Counted from the first letter of the stretch, positions 1 through 9,029 are shown. The stretch is 22,909 bases of DNA from WQUF01 sp031549525 (GCA_031549525.1 JAVBPQ010000071.1:1-22909); one strand, 5' to 3'. Notes: generated from the letters alone by a model not told the origin. Made by a program: numbers and translations.

Positions 1-1160
1 AGTGTCCCTGCATTTTGCATATGAAGAGCATTTCCACCCCAAACAGCAAACCAAACAATTCCAAATACAGATGGTAAAATCCAGTTAACTATCATATACT
101 GACGTATTGTTCTTCCATAGGAAAGCATTGCAAGAAAAATACCTGTAACAGGAGCATAAGCAATCCAAATTGCCCAGTCAAATAATGTCCAAGATCTGGT
201 AAGTGCAGCCCCTCCATAAGTTCCAGGATCAAATCCCCATTTAAAAAAGTTTTGAAACCACTCTCCAATCCCTGAAACAAATGTATTTGCAAGGAATAAT
301 TTAGGTCCAATTATAACTAAAAGGGCTAAAAGTCCATAATAAAACCAAGCATTTAAACTTCCAACAACCTTCAAACCTTTATCAAGTCCAACATAAGTAG
401 AAAAAGTAAAGCAAAATATGATTATAATACCTATAATTATAAAAAGAATTATATTTTTATCTGAAATTCCATATTGGCTCTTTAAACCAGTGATTAATAA
501 TGCTATACACATTGTAAGCCCTGAAGTAATTCCTATAGCAAGCCCAAGCATAGAAAGCGTATCTGTAACTGCAGCTAAAGCTCCCTTTGTTATTTTCTCA
601 CCAAATAAAGGTTTTAATGTAGAAGTTACGGTGAGCTTTTCTTTTCTATTAAAATATAAAAATGCTACAAGAAGTCCACATATTGCATAAATTGCATAAG
701 GAAAAAAAGTCCAGTTATAAAAGCATCTACCCATAGCAAAGTCAATTGCTGCTTGCGATCCAGGTTCTATACCCACTTTATCAAGCTCTCCCCAAACATT
801 ACCAAAATAAATTATAGGCTCATTAACTCCCCATGTAACGATACCAGTTGCAACTCCACCTGTTAGCGCCATAGCAAACCAAGTTCCAAAACTGTACTTT
901 GGCTTAGCATCTTTTCCTCCAAGTTTTATGTCGCCATATTTTGAAAATGTAATAACCACAGCTAAAATTAAAACTGCCATTAAAAGAATTTGATAAAGCC
1001 ATCCAAAATTATCTAAAGACCAATTAAAAAATGCATTTGATCCTGCTGTTAGAGCTTCATTATTTACTAAACCTATTATTGCAGAAATTGCAACTACTAA
1101 AAATGCTGGGATAAATACATCCCACCTAATACCTTGTAATCCTTTGTTATCATTTTTCAT
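1..1160 (-). CDS. BCCT-family betaine/carnitine/choline-type transporter (partial, C-terminus missing)
   Basis: This reading frame runs open off the left edge, so only about 386 N-terminal residues are present; BCCT proteins are usually 500 residues or more. The protein is strongly hydrophobic with repeated membrane segments. Family hallmarks seen are a Gly-rich stretch followed by TWGVNEPIIYF near residue 110, and the conserved block WTLFDWAIWIAYAP followed by GIFLAMLSYGRTIRQ. Known members import quaternary ammonium compounds such as glycine betaine, carnitine and choline, driven by Na+ or H+ or by exchange. The ATG at 1160 is preceded by GGGAGGT at good spacing. An in-frame ATG at 1193 lacks a suitably placed ribosome site. 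It lies 55 bp behind two lyase-fold genes on the same strand, which suggests it imports their substrate. The family call is firm; the substrate is inferred. Confidence 0.9.
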   Translation of the reverse strand, partial: MKNDNKGLQGIRWDVFIPAFLVVAISAIIGLVNNEALTAGSNAFFNWSLDNFGWLYQILLMAVLILAVVITFSKYGDIKLGGKDAKPKYSFGTWFAMALTGGVATGIVTWGVNEPIIYFGNVWGELDKVGIEPGSQAAIDFAMGRCFYNWTFFPYAIYAICGLLVAFLYFNRKEKLTVTSTLKPLFGEKITKGALAAVTDTLSMLGLAIGITSGLTMCIALLITGLKSQYGISDKNIILFIIIGIIIIFCFTFSTYVGLDKGLKVVGSLNAWFYYGLLALLVIIGPKLFLANTFVSGIGEWFQNFFKWGFDPGTYGGAALTRSWTLFDWAIWIAYAPVTGIFLAMLSYGRTIRQYMIVNWILPSVFGIVWFAVWGGNALHMQNAGT

Positions 1161-1215
1161 ACCCTTACCTCCCAATATCAAGTAAATATTCATGGTGAGA
1201 ATTATATTTTAAAAA

Positions 1216-2703
1216 TCACCTCCTTAATAATGTCCTGCCTTTTATTAATTCATAAGTTTTTTCAATATCTATACTTAAGTTTCTATCCTTATCATAAAAT
1301 GGTATATATTTTCTAACTTCATTATGTACTTGCTTTGTGATTTTACCAAAATTTTTACCTTCTCTAAAATCCATAGCTTGACATGCATGAATAAGTTCGA
1401 TAGCTAAAACATATCTTAAATTATCTACTATTTTGCGAATCTTTTGCACAACATATGGTGAATTAGTAGTTCTATCTTCAATATCTCCAGCTAGTGCAAA
1501 TCCATCTACTGAAGAAGGATTGATTAAATTTCTAATTTCAGTATCTAAAATAGTAAATGTCTTTTGAATAGTACCATAACAAATTGTCTCTACCTTTGGA
1601 GATAAAAATCTATTAAGCTTAGTAAATGCAGGATTGACTATTTTTATAGTCCTTAAGCATGAAGATTTAGAAACATGCGACAAGGCTATTCCAAGCATTT
1701 CAAAACCTAATACCCAAGTTAAAGGTTCAAAGTTAGCACAAGACATTATCTCTTTATCTTCTAAAATTAAACATGGATTATCATCAGAAGAGTTTAATTG
1801 TATGGATAAAAGCTCTTTTGTATACTCTAAGCCATCTAAAACAGCACCATGTACTTGAGTTACATCCCTATATGAAAGAGGATCTTGCACTGGTTTTTCC
1901 GAATCAAAATCATAAATATAGCTTCCTTCTATAAAATGAGAAATTCTTTTTGCAACTGTACTTTGACCTTTAAATGGTCTCACCCTATGAGTTTTAGGAT
2001 TTAAAGGGGAGGTATTTCCATTTAACCCTTCTAAGGATAATGAATAAACTATATCAGCTATTTCCATTATTTCTTCAATTTCTTTTAAACAAATAGCACC
2101 CTCTCCAGCACCTAACGCATTGGAGCTAACTATAGCAAGTCCATCTTTAGGTCCAAGAATTAATGGTTTTAAACCTTCTTTTTCAAAAGCGTAAACGGCA
2201 TCTACCTCTTCACCTTTATACAACACTCTTCCTTCCCCAATCATAGCAAGACCAATATGAGATAGACATCCAATATCAGCTTCACCTACTGAACCTCTTT
2301 CAGGTACCATTGGGTGTATGCCCATATTCAACATATTAACATACATCTGTGCTATTTCAGGAGATAGCCCTGTACAACCTACTAATAATGTGTTTAATCT
2401 TGCAACAATAGCAGCTCTTACTACTTCTTCTGATGAATATGGCTTTACTGAAATACAATGAGATCTTATTAAATTGTTGTTATACTCTTGAAAAAATTCT
2501 TTAAAAACCTTCTTATCTTTGTTCCAACCCACTCCTACATTAAAACCATAAATTGGAACATCTGAATCCACAAGATCAAATACAAGCTTTCTCCCTTGAA
2601 CAAGCCTTTCTTTTGCCTCTTCACTTATCTCTACTTTTTCATTGTTTCTAGCTATTTCAATCAGCATTTCAATAGTTAAATCTTTTCCTGTTAAGGTTAT
2701 CAT
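1216..2703 (-). CDS. HAL/PAL-fold lyase lacking the MIO triad (second gene of a tandem pair)
   Basis: The protein has 495 residues, the normal length for histidine/phenylalanine ammonia-lyases. Family features seen from the ATG at 2703 are Tyr52 (IYGFN), His82 (IRSH), the helix motif GSVG at 137-140, QDPLSYR with its Arg, NSSDDNP and the late acidic motif GDIEDRT. The MIO-forming Ala-Ser-Gly that normally follows GSVG is absent: the sequence reads GSVGEADIGCLSH, one residue shorter than the usual GSVGASGDLAPLAH. The substrate-binding NGT is SSN, and the Tyr of the usual QDxYSLR is Leu. It is therefore unlikely to be a classical ammonia-lyase. MIO-free members of this superfamily include ergothionase, which releases trimethylamine. 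A GTG at 2715 is an alternative start; it lies only 7 bp after the upstream stop. The gene ends in AGGAGGTGA, a perfect Shine-Dalgarno sequence with no well-spaced start after it. Confidence 0.85.
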   Translation of the reverse strand: MITLTGKDLTIEMLIEIARNNEKVEISEEAKERLVQGRKLVFDLVDSDVPIYGFNVGVGWNKDKKVFKEFFQEYNNNLIRSHCISVKPYSSEEVVRAAIVARLNTLLVGCTGLSPEIAQMYVNMLNMGIHPMVPERGSVGEADIGCLSHIGLAMIGEGRVLYKGEEVDAVYAFEKEGLKPLILGPKDGLAIVSSNALGAGEGAICLKEIEEIMEIADIVYSLSLEGLNGNTSPLNPKTHRVRPFKGQSTVAKRISHFIEGSYIYDFDSEKPVQDPLSYRDVTQVHGAVLDGLEYTKELLSIQLNSSDDNPCLILEDKEIMSCANFEPLTWVLGFEMLGIALSHVSKSSCLRTIKIVNPAFTKLNRFLSPKVETICYGTIQKTFTILDTEIRNLINPSSVDGFALAGDIEDRTTNSPYVVQKIRKIVDNLRYVLAIELIHACQAMDFREGKNFGKITKQVHNEVRKYIPFYDKDRNLSIDIEKTYELIKGRTLLRR

Positions 2704-2722
2704 TTTACCACTCACTTTCTTA

Positions 2723-4243
2723 TTATCTCAATTTACCAATCTTCTCTTCTACAATCTCAATGATTTTTCCACTATGTATTAAATCTCTTATATGATTTAT
2801 ATGTGGATATAAGTAAATATCGTTTTCTATAAACGGTACAGTCTTTGCAATCTCGTCAATAACTACCTTTGAAGCACTACCACAGGAATAATTTTCGCTA
2901 TAAAATTGATGAGCTTGAAAAACAGATAACAATTCTATTGATAAAATATATTCTAGCTTATCTGCTATCTCTCTTGCTTTTTTAGAAGCATTATATCCCA
3001 TAGCAACATAATCTTCTTGATCTCCGCAGGTTGGTATTGAATCCACAGTAGCTGGATGAGATAAAATCTTCATATCATTTAATAAGCCTGCTTGTGTATA
3101 TTGAGGAATCATAAGACCAGAATTTAAACCTGGATTTTTAATTAAAAACCATGGATATTCTGATAAATTTCCATTTACCAACCGATTATTTCTTCTTTCA
3201 GACATTTTAGCTATATAAGTTGCTGCGATAGCACAAGAATCCATTTCTATACCAACAAAACCTGAATCTGCATTACACCCTGATATAGCTTCCCCATCGT
3301 CCTCTTCCTGCCATATTATAGGATTATCACAGCATGAATTTATTTCAACTTCTATTGTGTTTTTTGCATCCATAAGGGTTTTTTTAGAAGCTCCATGCGC
3401 TTGTGGTATGGAACGAAGTGATAATGCATCTTGCAGTCTGTAGTTATAATTATGTTTAGCTATTTCTGAATCCTCTAATATTTTTCTTAAATTATATGCC
3501 GTATCTCTTTGATTAATATGAGGGCGTACTGACATAAGCCTTTCGTCATATGCTCTTGTAGTCCCCTTTAATATTTCTAAACACATGGCTCCAATTATAT
3601 CTGCAGTTTTTGCACTATTTATCATATCATATAGCGCAAGAGCTGCAATAGCTGTAACGCTTGTAGTAGCAGAAACCAATACAAGACCTTCTTTAAATGA
3701 CAATTTAATTGGAGAAAGTCCTGCTCTTTTTAAAGCCTCTTTAGCATCTAAAAGCTCACCTTGAAAATAAGCTTTACCAAGCCCTATTAAAGGCAATGCT
3801 ATATGAGCTTCAGGGGAAAGATAGCCCACTGAGCCTTCTTTTGGAGAATAAGGCGTAACTTTTCTATTTAAAAACTCCTTAAATAGCTCAACAGTTTCAA
3901 GCCTTGCTCCACAATATCCTTGTCCAATATTTTGAAGTATCATGAAAATAATTCCGCGAACTTGCTCTATTGATAAGGGTTCCCCAACTGAAGTTGAATG
4001 AGAAATAATTATATTCTCTTGAAGCTTACAAGCATCATTATAAGATATAGTGTTTTTACATAATGCTCCAAAGCCCGTAGTTATGCCATACATTACCCTT
4101 TCTTCTCTAACCCATTTTTCAACCAGTTCTTCAGCTTTTTTCACTCTAGACTTATATTCATGAGAAAAATCAACAATTGCATTATATCTAGAAACTTGTA
4201 CTAGATCATCAATAGTCATAGTTTTACCTAAAGTTATTTTCAC
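2723..4243 (-). CDS. HAL/PAL-fold lyase with the Ala-Ser-Gly triad deleted (first gene of a tandem pair)
   Basis: The protein has 506 residues and the full aromatic amino acid lyase fold. Conserved features are YGITTGFG with Tyr52, His82 in IIISH, GSVG at 137-140, LQDALSLR with Arg277, NSCCDNP, SERRNNR, NSGLMIPQYT and DQEDYVAM with Glu410. After GSVG the sequence reads YLSPEAH where active ammonia-lyases have ASGDLAPLAH, so precisely the three MIO residues are missing and the flanks still align. The NGT motif is SAT and the QDxYSLR Tyr is Leu274. I infer an MIO-independent elimination, possibly of trimethylamine from a betaine, as ergothionase does. The downstream paralogue and the BCCT importer appear co-transcribed. 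I chose the GTG at 4243 because AGAAGAG lies 8 bases upstream; a GTG at 4252 would sit directly against that site. Family confidence is high; reaction confidence is low. Confidence 0.87.
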   Translation of the reverse strand: MKITLGKTMTIDDLVQVSRYNAIVDFSHEYKSRVKKAEELVEKWVREERVMYGITTGFGALCKNTISYNDACKLQENIIISHSTSVGEPLSIEQVRGIIFMILQNIGQGYCGARLETVELFKEFLNRKVTPYSPKEGSVGYLSPEAHIALPLIGLGKAYFQGELLDAKEALKRAGLSPIKLSFKEGLVLVSATTSVTAIAALALYDMINSAKTADIIGAMCLEILKGTTRAYDERLMSVRPHINQRDTAYNLRKILEDSEIAKHNYNYRLQDALSLRSIPQAHGASKKTLMDAKNTIEVEINSCCDNPIIWQEEDDGEAISGCNADSGFVGIEMDSCAIAATYIAKMSERRNNRLVNGNLSEYPWFLIKNPGLNSGLMIPQYTQAGLLNDMKILSHPATVDSIPTCGDQEDYVAMGYNASKKAREIADKLEYILSIELLSVFQAHQFYSENYSCGSASKVVIDEIAKTVPFIENDIYLYPHINHIRDLIHSGKIIEIVEEKIGKLR

Positions 4244-4404
4244 ATTAAACACTCTTCTTTCTAATAATAAAACCTTTACATACTAACGCACAAAATTAAA
4301 CGATAATCTATTCCAAAATAGTACCACAATTTTAAAAAAATATAAAGCATATAAAATTTAAAATAAACTAATTTATGATAGAATAAATCAAAGGAGGAAT
4401 AATT

Positions 4405-5343
4405 ATGGAAATTCAAACTAAATCCACTACAAAAAGAAAGTTTTTTATAATCATAGGTGCTATACTCACCTTATCAATTATTTTTTTATCACTTCAATAT
4501 TTTATAAAAAATGCTCTAAATGATGAGAATAAAATCCCTTACGATGCAAATTATAAACCAAGCTTCATCATAGATCATAAAGATATTTCACAAATTGAAA
4601 AATACCTCAATCTAAATCCACAAATCGTTTCAGAAATATCAGATTCTAAATGGTTATTAACCCATGCATCTGTTGGGAACAACATATTAAAAGGAGTTAT
4701 ATCGCTTAATAGATATGATAAAACGATATACCCACTAAAAATCACAAAATCAGAAAATATGCCTCCAAAAACTATGACTCCTAGCACAATTTATGAAATT
4801 GACAGAGGAAATCCTGGAGCATCACAAAAGCTTCAAATATTTAAAACAATAATTCAAAGTGATGATTGGAATAGTCAAATAAATATTGCCATTGATAAGT
4901 TTTGTTATATTGACAATCCGCCTTACAATTCATCCCTTACACTATCAGAAAATATTGATAAATCAAGATCCCTTGCAAATGATTATATAAAAAATATGGA
5001 AGAGATTCAAAACAATTATCCTGAGGTTATATTTGTATATACCACCATGCCTATTACGGTATCCAATGAAGAAGCAAATTTTATGAGGCTTATGTATAAC
5101 CTTATCATCAGAGAATATTGTTTAAATAATAAAAAATATCTCTTTGATATTGCTGATATAGAATGCCACAGGGCAGATAACACGATAAATAAATTTAACA
5201 GCACTATATCTAAAGAACATGAGGTTGAAATGATGATTTCTAGCTATTCAAATGATGGCGGTCATTTAAATTCAATAGGTCAAAGGCGTCTTGCAAAGGG
5301 ATGGTATGCTCTTGCTGCTGCAATCGCCCTTAACAAGCTATAA
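4405..5343 (+). CDS. Membrane-anchored SGNH-like hydrolase
   Basis: The protein has 312 residues. A Lys/Arg-rich start is followed by one hydrophobic segment at about residues 13-35 with no clear cleavage site, so it is probably anchored with the catalytic part outside. SGNH/GDSL-like signatures are HASVGNNIL with the candidate nucleophile Ser89, and a C-terminal DGGHLNSIGQRR with candidate Asp284 and His287. Such enzymes remove acyl or acetyl groups from sugars, lipids or cell-wall polymers; the substrate here cannot be read from sequence. The start ATG has an excellent AAAGGAGG site. The gene is divergent from the lyase operon, with about 160 bp between them, and no terminator is obvious before the next plus-strand gene, which has its own promoter. 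The subgroup assignment rests on two motifs only. Confidence 0.65.
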   Translation: MEIQTKSTTKRKFFIIIGAILTLSIIFLSLQYFIKNALNDENKIPYDANYKPSFIIDHKDISQIEKYLNLNPQIVSEISDSKWLLTHASVGNNILKGVISLNRYDKTIYPLKITKSENMPPKTMTPSTIYEIDRGNPGASQKLQIFKTIIQSDDWNSQINIAIDKFCYIDNPPYNSSLTLSENIDKSRSLANDYIKNMEEIQNNYPEVIFVYTTMPITVSNEEANFMRLMYNLIIREYCLNNKKYLFDIADIECHRADNTINKFNSTISKEHEVEMMISSYSNDGGHLNSIGQRRLAKGWYALAAAIALNKL

Positions 5344-5367
5344 CATGAGGATTGTAAAGAAATTAGC

Positions 5368-5396
5368 TTGCACTAAAATTAAAAATTGAATATAAT
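5368..5396 (+). promoter_or_regulatory. Sigma-A-type promoter for the EIIC-like gene, flanked by direct repeats
   Basis: TTGCAC at 5368-5373 and a perfect TATAAT at 5391-5396 are separated by 17 bases. An imperfect direct repeat, AATTAGCTTGCA at 5361 and AATTAGCTTTGCA at 5394, brackets the promoter and could be an operator. The start codon it serves lies about 50 bases downstream. Confidence 0.7.
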
Positions 5397-5447
5397 TAGC
5401 TTTGCAATCGTTTATGTATTTAAAAAATAAAAGCTGGGGTGATAAAA

Positions 5448-6479
5448 ATGCAAAAAACAAAGCTAAATATCCGCAGCTATTTTGCCACAGTGTTTGACGG
5501 AATGGCTAAAGGGTTGTTTAGTTCTCTCATCATAGGAGTTGTAATAAAACAAATCGGAGTATATACAGGTATAAGCTTACTTGTAACACTTGGACAAATT
5601 GCTCAATACTTAATGGGTCCTGCAATAGGTGCAGGTGTTGCACTAAAAAGAGAATGTAAACAATTTACTATCCTGTCAGCCATGGTTGTAGGAGCAATAG
5701 GCGCAGGCTCTGTTGTTTTAACTCAAAATGCAAATGGAGGCTTCATAGGAAGTATATTTACAGGAGAGCCTGTTGGAGGATTTATAGCTGCCTTAATTGG
5801 TGCAGAAATCGGCAAAAAAATAGAAGGAAAGACTAAATTTGATCTCCTCCTAGTGCCTGGTGCCGTGATTTTAACTGGTGGATTGATAGGTATATTCATA
5901 TCCCCATTTATGTCTTCGTTTATAAAATGGCTTGGAAGTATTATAAACAATGTAGCAGTGATGCAACCTCTTCCTTCAGGCATATTGCTTGGACTTATAA
6001 TAGGAATGATCTTATCATCTCCAATTTCATCTGCAGGAGTGTGCATTGCTATAGGTATAGATGGTTTAGCAGCAGGTGCTGCCCTTGCAGGTTGTGCAGC
6101 ACAAATGGTAGGTTTTGCAGTTTCATCTTATAGAGAAAATAAAATATCTGGATTAATAGGCATAGGTCTTGGCACTTCTAAAATACTTCTGCCTAATATT
6201 ATAAACAATCCATGGATTTGGGTACCTCCTTCTTTAGCAAGTGCAATCTGCGGAGGTCTATCTGCTACAATATTTAAAATGAAGACTAATTCAGTAGGTG
6301 CAGGTATGGGCACATGTGCTTTAATAGGTCCATTTACAACCTTATCCGTCATGGGAAATGGTGCTATTTTAAACATACTCATTTTAAATATAATCATACC
6401 AATTATAATAAGCTTTTTAATCTCAGAATATATGAGAAAAAAAGGATTTATTAAACTTGGAGATATGAAATTAAAATAA
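5448..6479 (+). CDS. PTS EIIC-like multi-pass membrane protein
   Basis: The protein has 343 residues and is almost entirely hydrophobic, with about ten membrane segments rich in Gly, Ala and Ile. Glycine-rich re-entrant-like stretches such as LMGPAIGAGVAL, GEPVGGFIAALIGAEIG and SVGAGMGTCALIGPF resemble the compact EIIC family often listed as PTS_EIIC_2. Classical EIIC proteins move a sugar across the membrane while EIIA/EIIB phosphorylate it. No EIIA, EIIB or HPr gene lies nearby, so this may be a stand-alone permease-like member with an unknown substrate. I chose the ATG at 5448 because TGGGGTGAT precedes it at good spacing; a GTG at 5439 falls inside that site. It has its own promoter upstream and a shared terminator downstream. 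Confidence 0.75.
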   Translation: MQKTKLNIRSYFATVFDGMAKGLFSSLIIGVVIKQIGVYTGISLLVTLGQIAQYLMGPAIGAGVALKRECKQFTILSAMVVGAIGAGSVVLTQNANGGFIGSIFTGEPVGGFIAALIGAEIGKKIEGKTKFDLLLVPGAVILTGGLIGIFISPFMSSFIKWLGSIINNVAVMQPLPSGILLGLIIGMILSSPISSAGVCIAIGIDGLAAGAALAGCAAQMVGFAVSSYRENKISGLIGIGLGTSKILLPNIINNPWIWVPPSLASAICGGLSATIFKMKTNSVGAGMGTCALIGPFTTLSVMGNGAILNILILNIIIPIIISFLISEYMRKKGFIKLGDMKLK

Positions 6480-6600
6480 TAATTATTTTTATTATTTTAT
6501 AATTTTTACTCAACTTTCTCTATCTCATTTCATATATTATAGTAGGCTATTTATTTTCATTTTTTTCATGTTTTTCCTTTCATTAATTTCTAAAATAAAA

Positions 6601-6640
6601 AAACAGTAAAGCATAAAATAAAAGCTTTTACTGTTTTTTT
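6601..6640. terminator. Bidirectional intrinsic terminator between the EIIC-like gene and thrC
   Basis: AAACAGTAAAGC at 6601-6612 pairs with GCTTTTACTGTTT at 6624-6636, with one bulged base. The stem is followed by T-runs on both strands: TTTTTTT on plus, and TTTTTTTATTTT on minus. It sits 3 bases from the thrC stop and serves both converging genes. Confidence 0.85.
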
Positions 6641-6642
6641 AT

Positions 6643-8106
6643 TTATATCTCTAATACTATATCTTTTATACACTGCTTCATTTCATAAGTTTTACATATA
6701 GCTTTATGAAAAACTTCCTTATCAAATATATCCTTAATATTATTAGGAATATTAGTCTTTGAAACATCGCTTAAAGCTTTAATAGCTTCATAATTTTCAT
6801 AACTTTTATTTAAAGATAAAATAGCAGAGAGCACATCCTCAGGAAATTTATATGGGCTTGCAGTTGATACTATTAAGTTTTTAGTTAAATCATTAGTCTT
6901 TTTAACATATTTATCATAAGCAGAAACTGCAACTGCAGTGTGTGTATCTATTAAATAACCAAGTTCAAAGACCTTTTTTATAGAATCTAATGTCTCTTTT
7001 TCATCTGCAAATTCACCATAAAACTCACTAAGATCAAAATCAAACTCATATTTACCTGTTTTATAAAGCTCTTCCATAAAGAGCTTTGTCTTTTTAGCAT
7101 CCTGTGATATCATAAATAGTAGCCTCTCTAAATTGCTTGAAACTAAGATATCCATGGATGGAGACATGGTTGTGACAAAATCTCTATCCTTATCATAAAC
7201 CTTACTTCTAAAAAAATCATATAAAACTTTATTAGAATTTGACGCACAGATCAATTTATTTACAGGCAATCCCATCTTCTTTGCAATATAGGCAGCAAGT
7301 ATATTGCCAAAATTTCCTGTAGGGACTGTTATATTTATCTTCTCATAAATATCTATATATTTATCTTTAACCATGCTAGCATAAGCATAGAAATAATAAA
7401 CGATCTGAGGAATAAGCCTTCCTATATTTATGGAATTTGCTGAAGAAAATACATATCCTTTTTTATCTAATTCTTTATTAAACCCTTCATCATTAAATAT
7501 CTTCTTTACCTCTGTCTGAGCATCATCAAAATTTCCCTCTATTCCAATTGCAAAGGTATTTTTTCCTTCTTGGGTTTGCATCTGCAACTTTTGTATATTG
7601 GAAACCCCGTTAATTGGATAAAAAACTATAACCTTTATTCCATCTACATCTCTAAAGCCTTCTAAAGCAGCTTTTCCAGTATCTCCGCTTGTTGCAACGA
7701 GTATTATGATCTCCTTTTTTAAATCCTGCTTATTTTTAGCTACTCTCATCAAATGAGGAAGTATAGATAGTGCCATATCTTTAAAAGCCAAGGTCTTTCC
7801 ATGAAATAATTCTAAAAAATAATAATCAGAAAACTTAACTAAAGGAGCAATTCTCTCATCATCAAATTTTGAATCATACGCTTTATCTATACAATCTACA
7901 ATTTCTTCTTTACTAAAATCATCCAAAAAAAGCTTTAATATTTCATAAGCCATATTCTTGTAATCTAGCATAACTAAATTTTCAAGAGGCATATCTAAAT
8001 GGGGCATATTATCTATAACATAAAGCCCAGAATCCTTTGCTATGCCATATAATATAGCTTCACTTGCAGTGATCTTAGTGCTATCTCCTCTGGTAGATAT
8101 AAACAT
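6643..8106 (-). CDS. thrC: Threonine synthase
   Basis: The protein has 487 residues, the length of the long bacterial/fungal class. It converts O-phosphohomoserine to threonine and phosphate using PLP. Seen in sequence: an N-terminal STRGDS segment typical of the family, HGKTLAFKDMAL with the PLP-binding Lys at about 109, ATSGDTGKAALEGF for phosphate binding, and PTGNFGNILAAYIAKKMGLP. I chose the ATG at 8106, which has AGAGGTGA before it; the GTG at 8115 lies inside that site. It directly follows thrB on the same strand with a gap of 17 bp, so the last two steps of threonine synthesis are co-transcribed. Homoserine dehydrogenase is not in the window. Confidence 0.95.
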   Translation of the reverse strand: MFISTRGDSTKITASEAILYGIAKDSGLYVIDNMPHLDMPLENLVMLDYKNMAYEILKLFLDDFSKEEIVDCIDKAYDSKFDDERIAPLVKFSDYYFLELFHGKTLAFKDMALSILPHLMRVAKNKQDLKKEIIILVATSGDTGKAALEGFRDVDGIKVIVFYPINGVSNIQKLQMQTQEGKNTFAIGIEGNFDDAQTEVKKIFNDEGFNKELDKKGYVFSSANSINIGRLIPQIVYYFYAYASMVKDKYIDIYEKINITVPTGNFGNILAAYIAKKMGLPVNKLICASNSNKVLYDFFRSKVYDKDRDFVTTMSPSMDILVSSNLERLLFMISQDAKKTKLFMEELYKTGKYEFDFDLSEFYGEFADEKETLDSIKKVFELGYLIDTHTAVAVSAYDKYVKKTNDLTKNLIVSTASPYKFPEDVLSAILSLNKSYENYEAIKALSDVSKTNIPNNIKDIFDKEVFHKAICKTYEMKQCIKDIVLEI

Positions 8107-8123
8107 AAATTTCACCTCTAAAA

Positions 8124-9029
8124 CTATTTTTCAAAAACCTTAACACCTTCATTATCAGGTTCAAAAGATAGGATTTTCCAATTAAATGGCAAATCACTTA
8201 AGAAATTCTTCATATTTTCATTAAAATCTACTTTATCATTTATTGCCACTATGATAGGCCCTGAACCGCTTAAAAATACACCTTTTGCACCAAATTCCTT
8301 TGATTTTTTAAATATTTCCTTTGCATTAGGTATCATCTCCATCCTGTATGGCTGGTGCAATCTATCCTCTGTGGCAACACTTAACTTGTTAAAATCATGA
8401 GTTAATAAAGATGCAACTAAAAGAGCTGACCTTTGACAATTAAAAACTGCATCTTCCATAAGAACGCTCTTAGGTAAAATCCCCCTCGCTCTTTTTGTCT
8501 CAAATTTAAAATCTGGTATCATCAACGAAAAACATATATTATCTTCTAATAGTTTTGATACATCTATTTTAATATACTCAACCTTTTTTTCACAAGTTGC
8601 AAGAATGACTATTCCCCCTAAAATAGCAGCTGTTGAATTATCAGGATGCCCTTCAACTTTTGCTGCAATATCTATGATGTCATCAGTTGAAACCCTATTT
8701 CCTGAAAATTCATTTGCGATTGTAATGCCTCCTACAACACAGGCTGCACTGCTTCCTAATCCTCTTGCCATTGGAATCTCATCTTCTTGTACTATTTTAA
8801 TTCCAGATTCTTTCTTAAATCCAGTTTCATCATAAAATCTTAACATAGATCGATATATGAGATTTGTTTTATCAAGAGGGATTCCTCTATAATTTCCTTT
8901 AACGAGTATTTGAACTCCCTTTTCAATCCTCTCCGCATATATATTATTATATAATTTAAAAGCCATACCTATAGAATCAAACCCAGATCCCATATTTGCA
9001 CTTGTGGCTGGTATCCTTACTTTAATCAC
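8124..9029 (-). CDS. thrB: Homoserine kinase
   Basis: The protein has 301 residues, normal for the family. It phosphorylates homoserine with ATP, giving the substrate of threonine synthase. GHMP-kinase signatures are an N-terminal PATSANMGSGFDSIG, the ATP loop PMARGLGSSAACVVGG at about 87-101, HPDNSTAAILGG, and the C-terminal GVFLSGSGPIIVAI. The start is GTG at 9029, preceded by AAGGGGTGA; no better in-frame start is visible. It lies between the nitrilase gene (11 bp upstream) and thrC (17 bp downstream), which indicates one transcript. Confidence 0.95.
   Translation of the reverse strand: MIKVRIPATSANMGSGFDSIGMAFKLYNNIYAERIEKGVQILVKGNYRGIPLDKTNLIYRSMLRFYDETGFKKESGIKIVQEDEIPMARGLGSSAACVVGGITIANEFSGNRVSTDDIIDIAAKVEGHPDNSTAAILGGIVILATCEKKVEYIKIDVSKLLEDNICFSLMIPDFKFETKRARGILPKSVLMEDAVFNCQRSALLVASLLTHDFNKLSVATEDRLHQPYRMEMIPNAKEIFKKSKEFGAKGVFLSGSGPIIVAINDKVDFNENMKNFLSDLPFNWKILSFEPDNEGVKVFEK

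Noticed and set aside
1216..4243. Classical histidine ammonia-lyase (hutH) genes of a histidine-use pathway
   Set aside because: The MIO triad is missing in both proteins and no hutU, hutI or hutG lies nearby.
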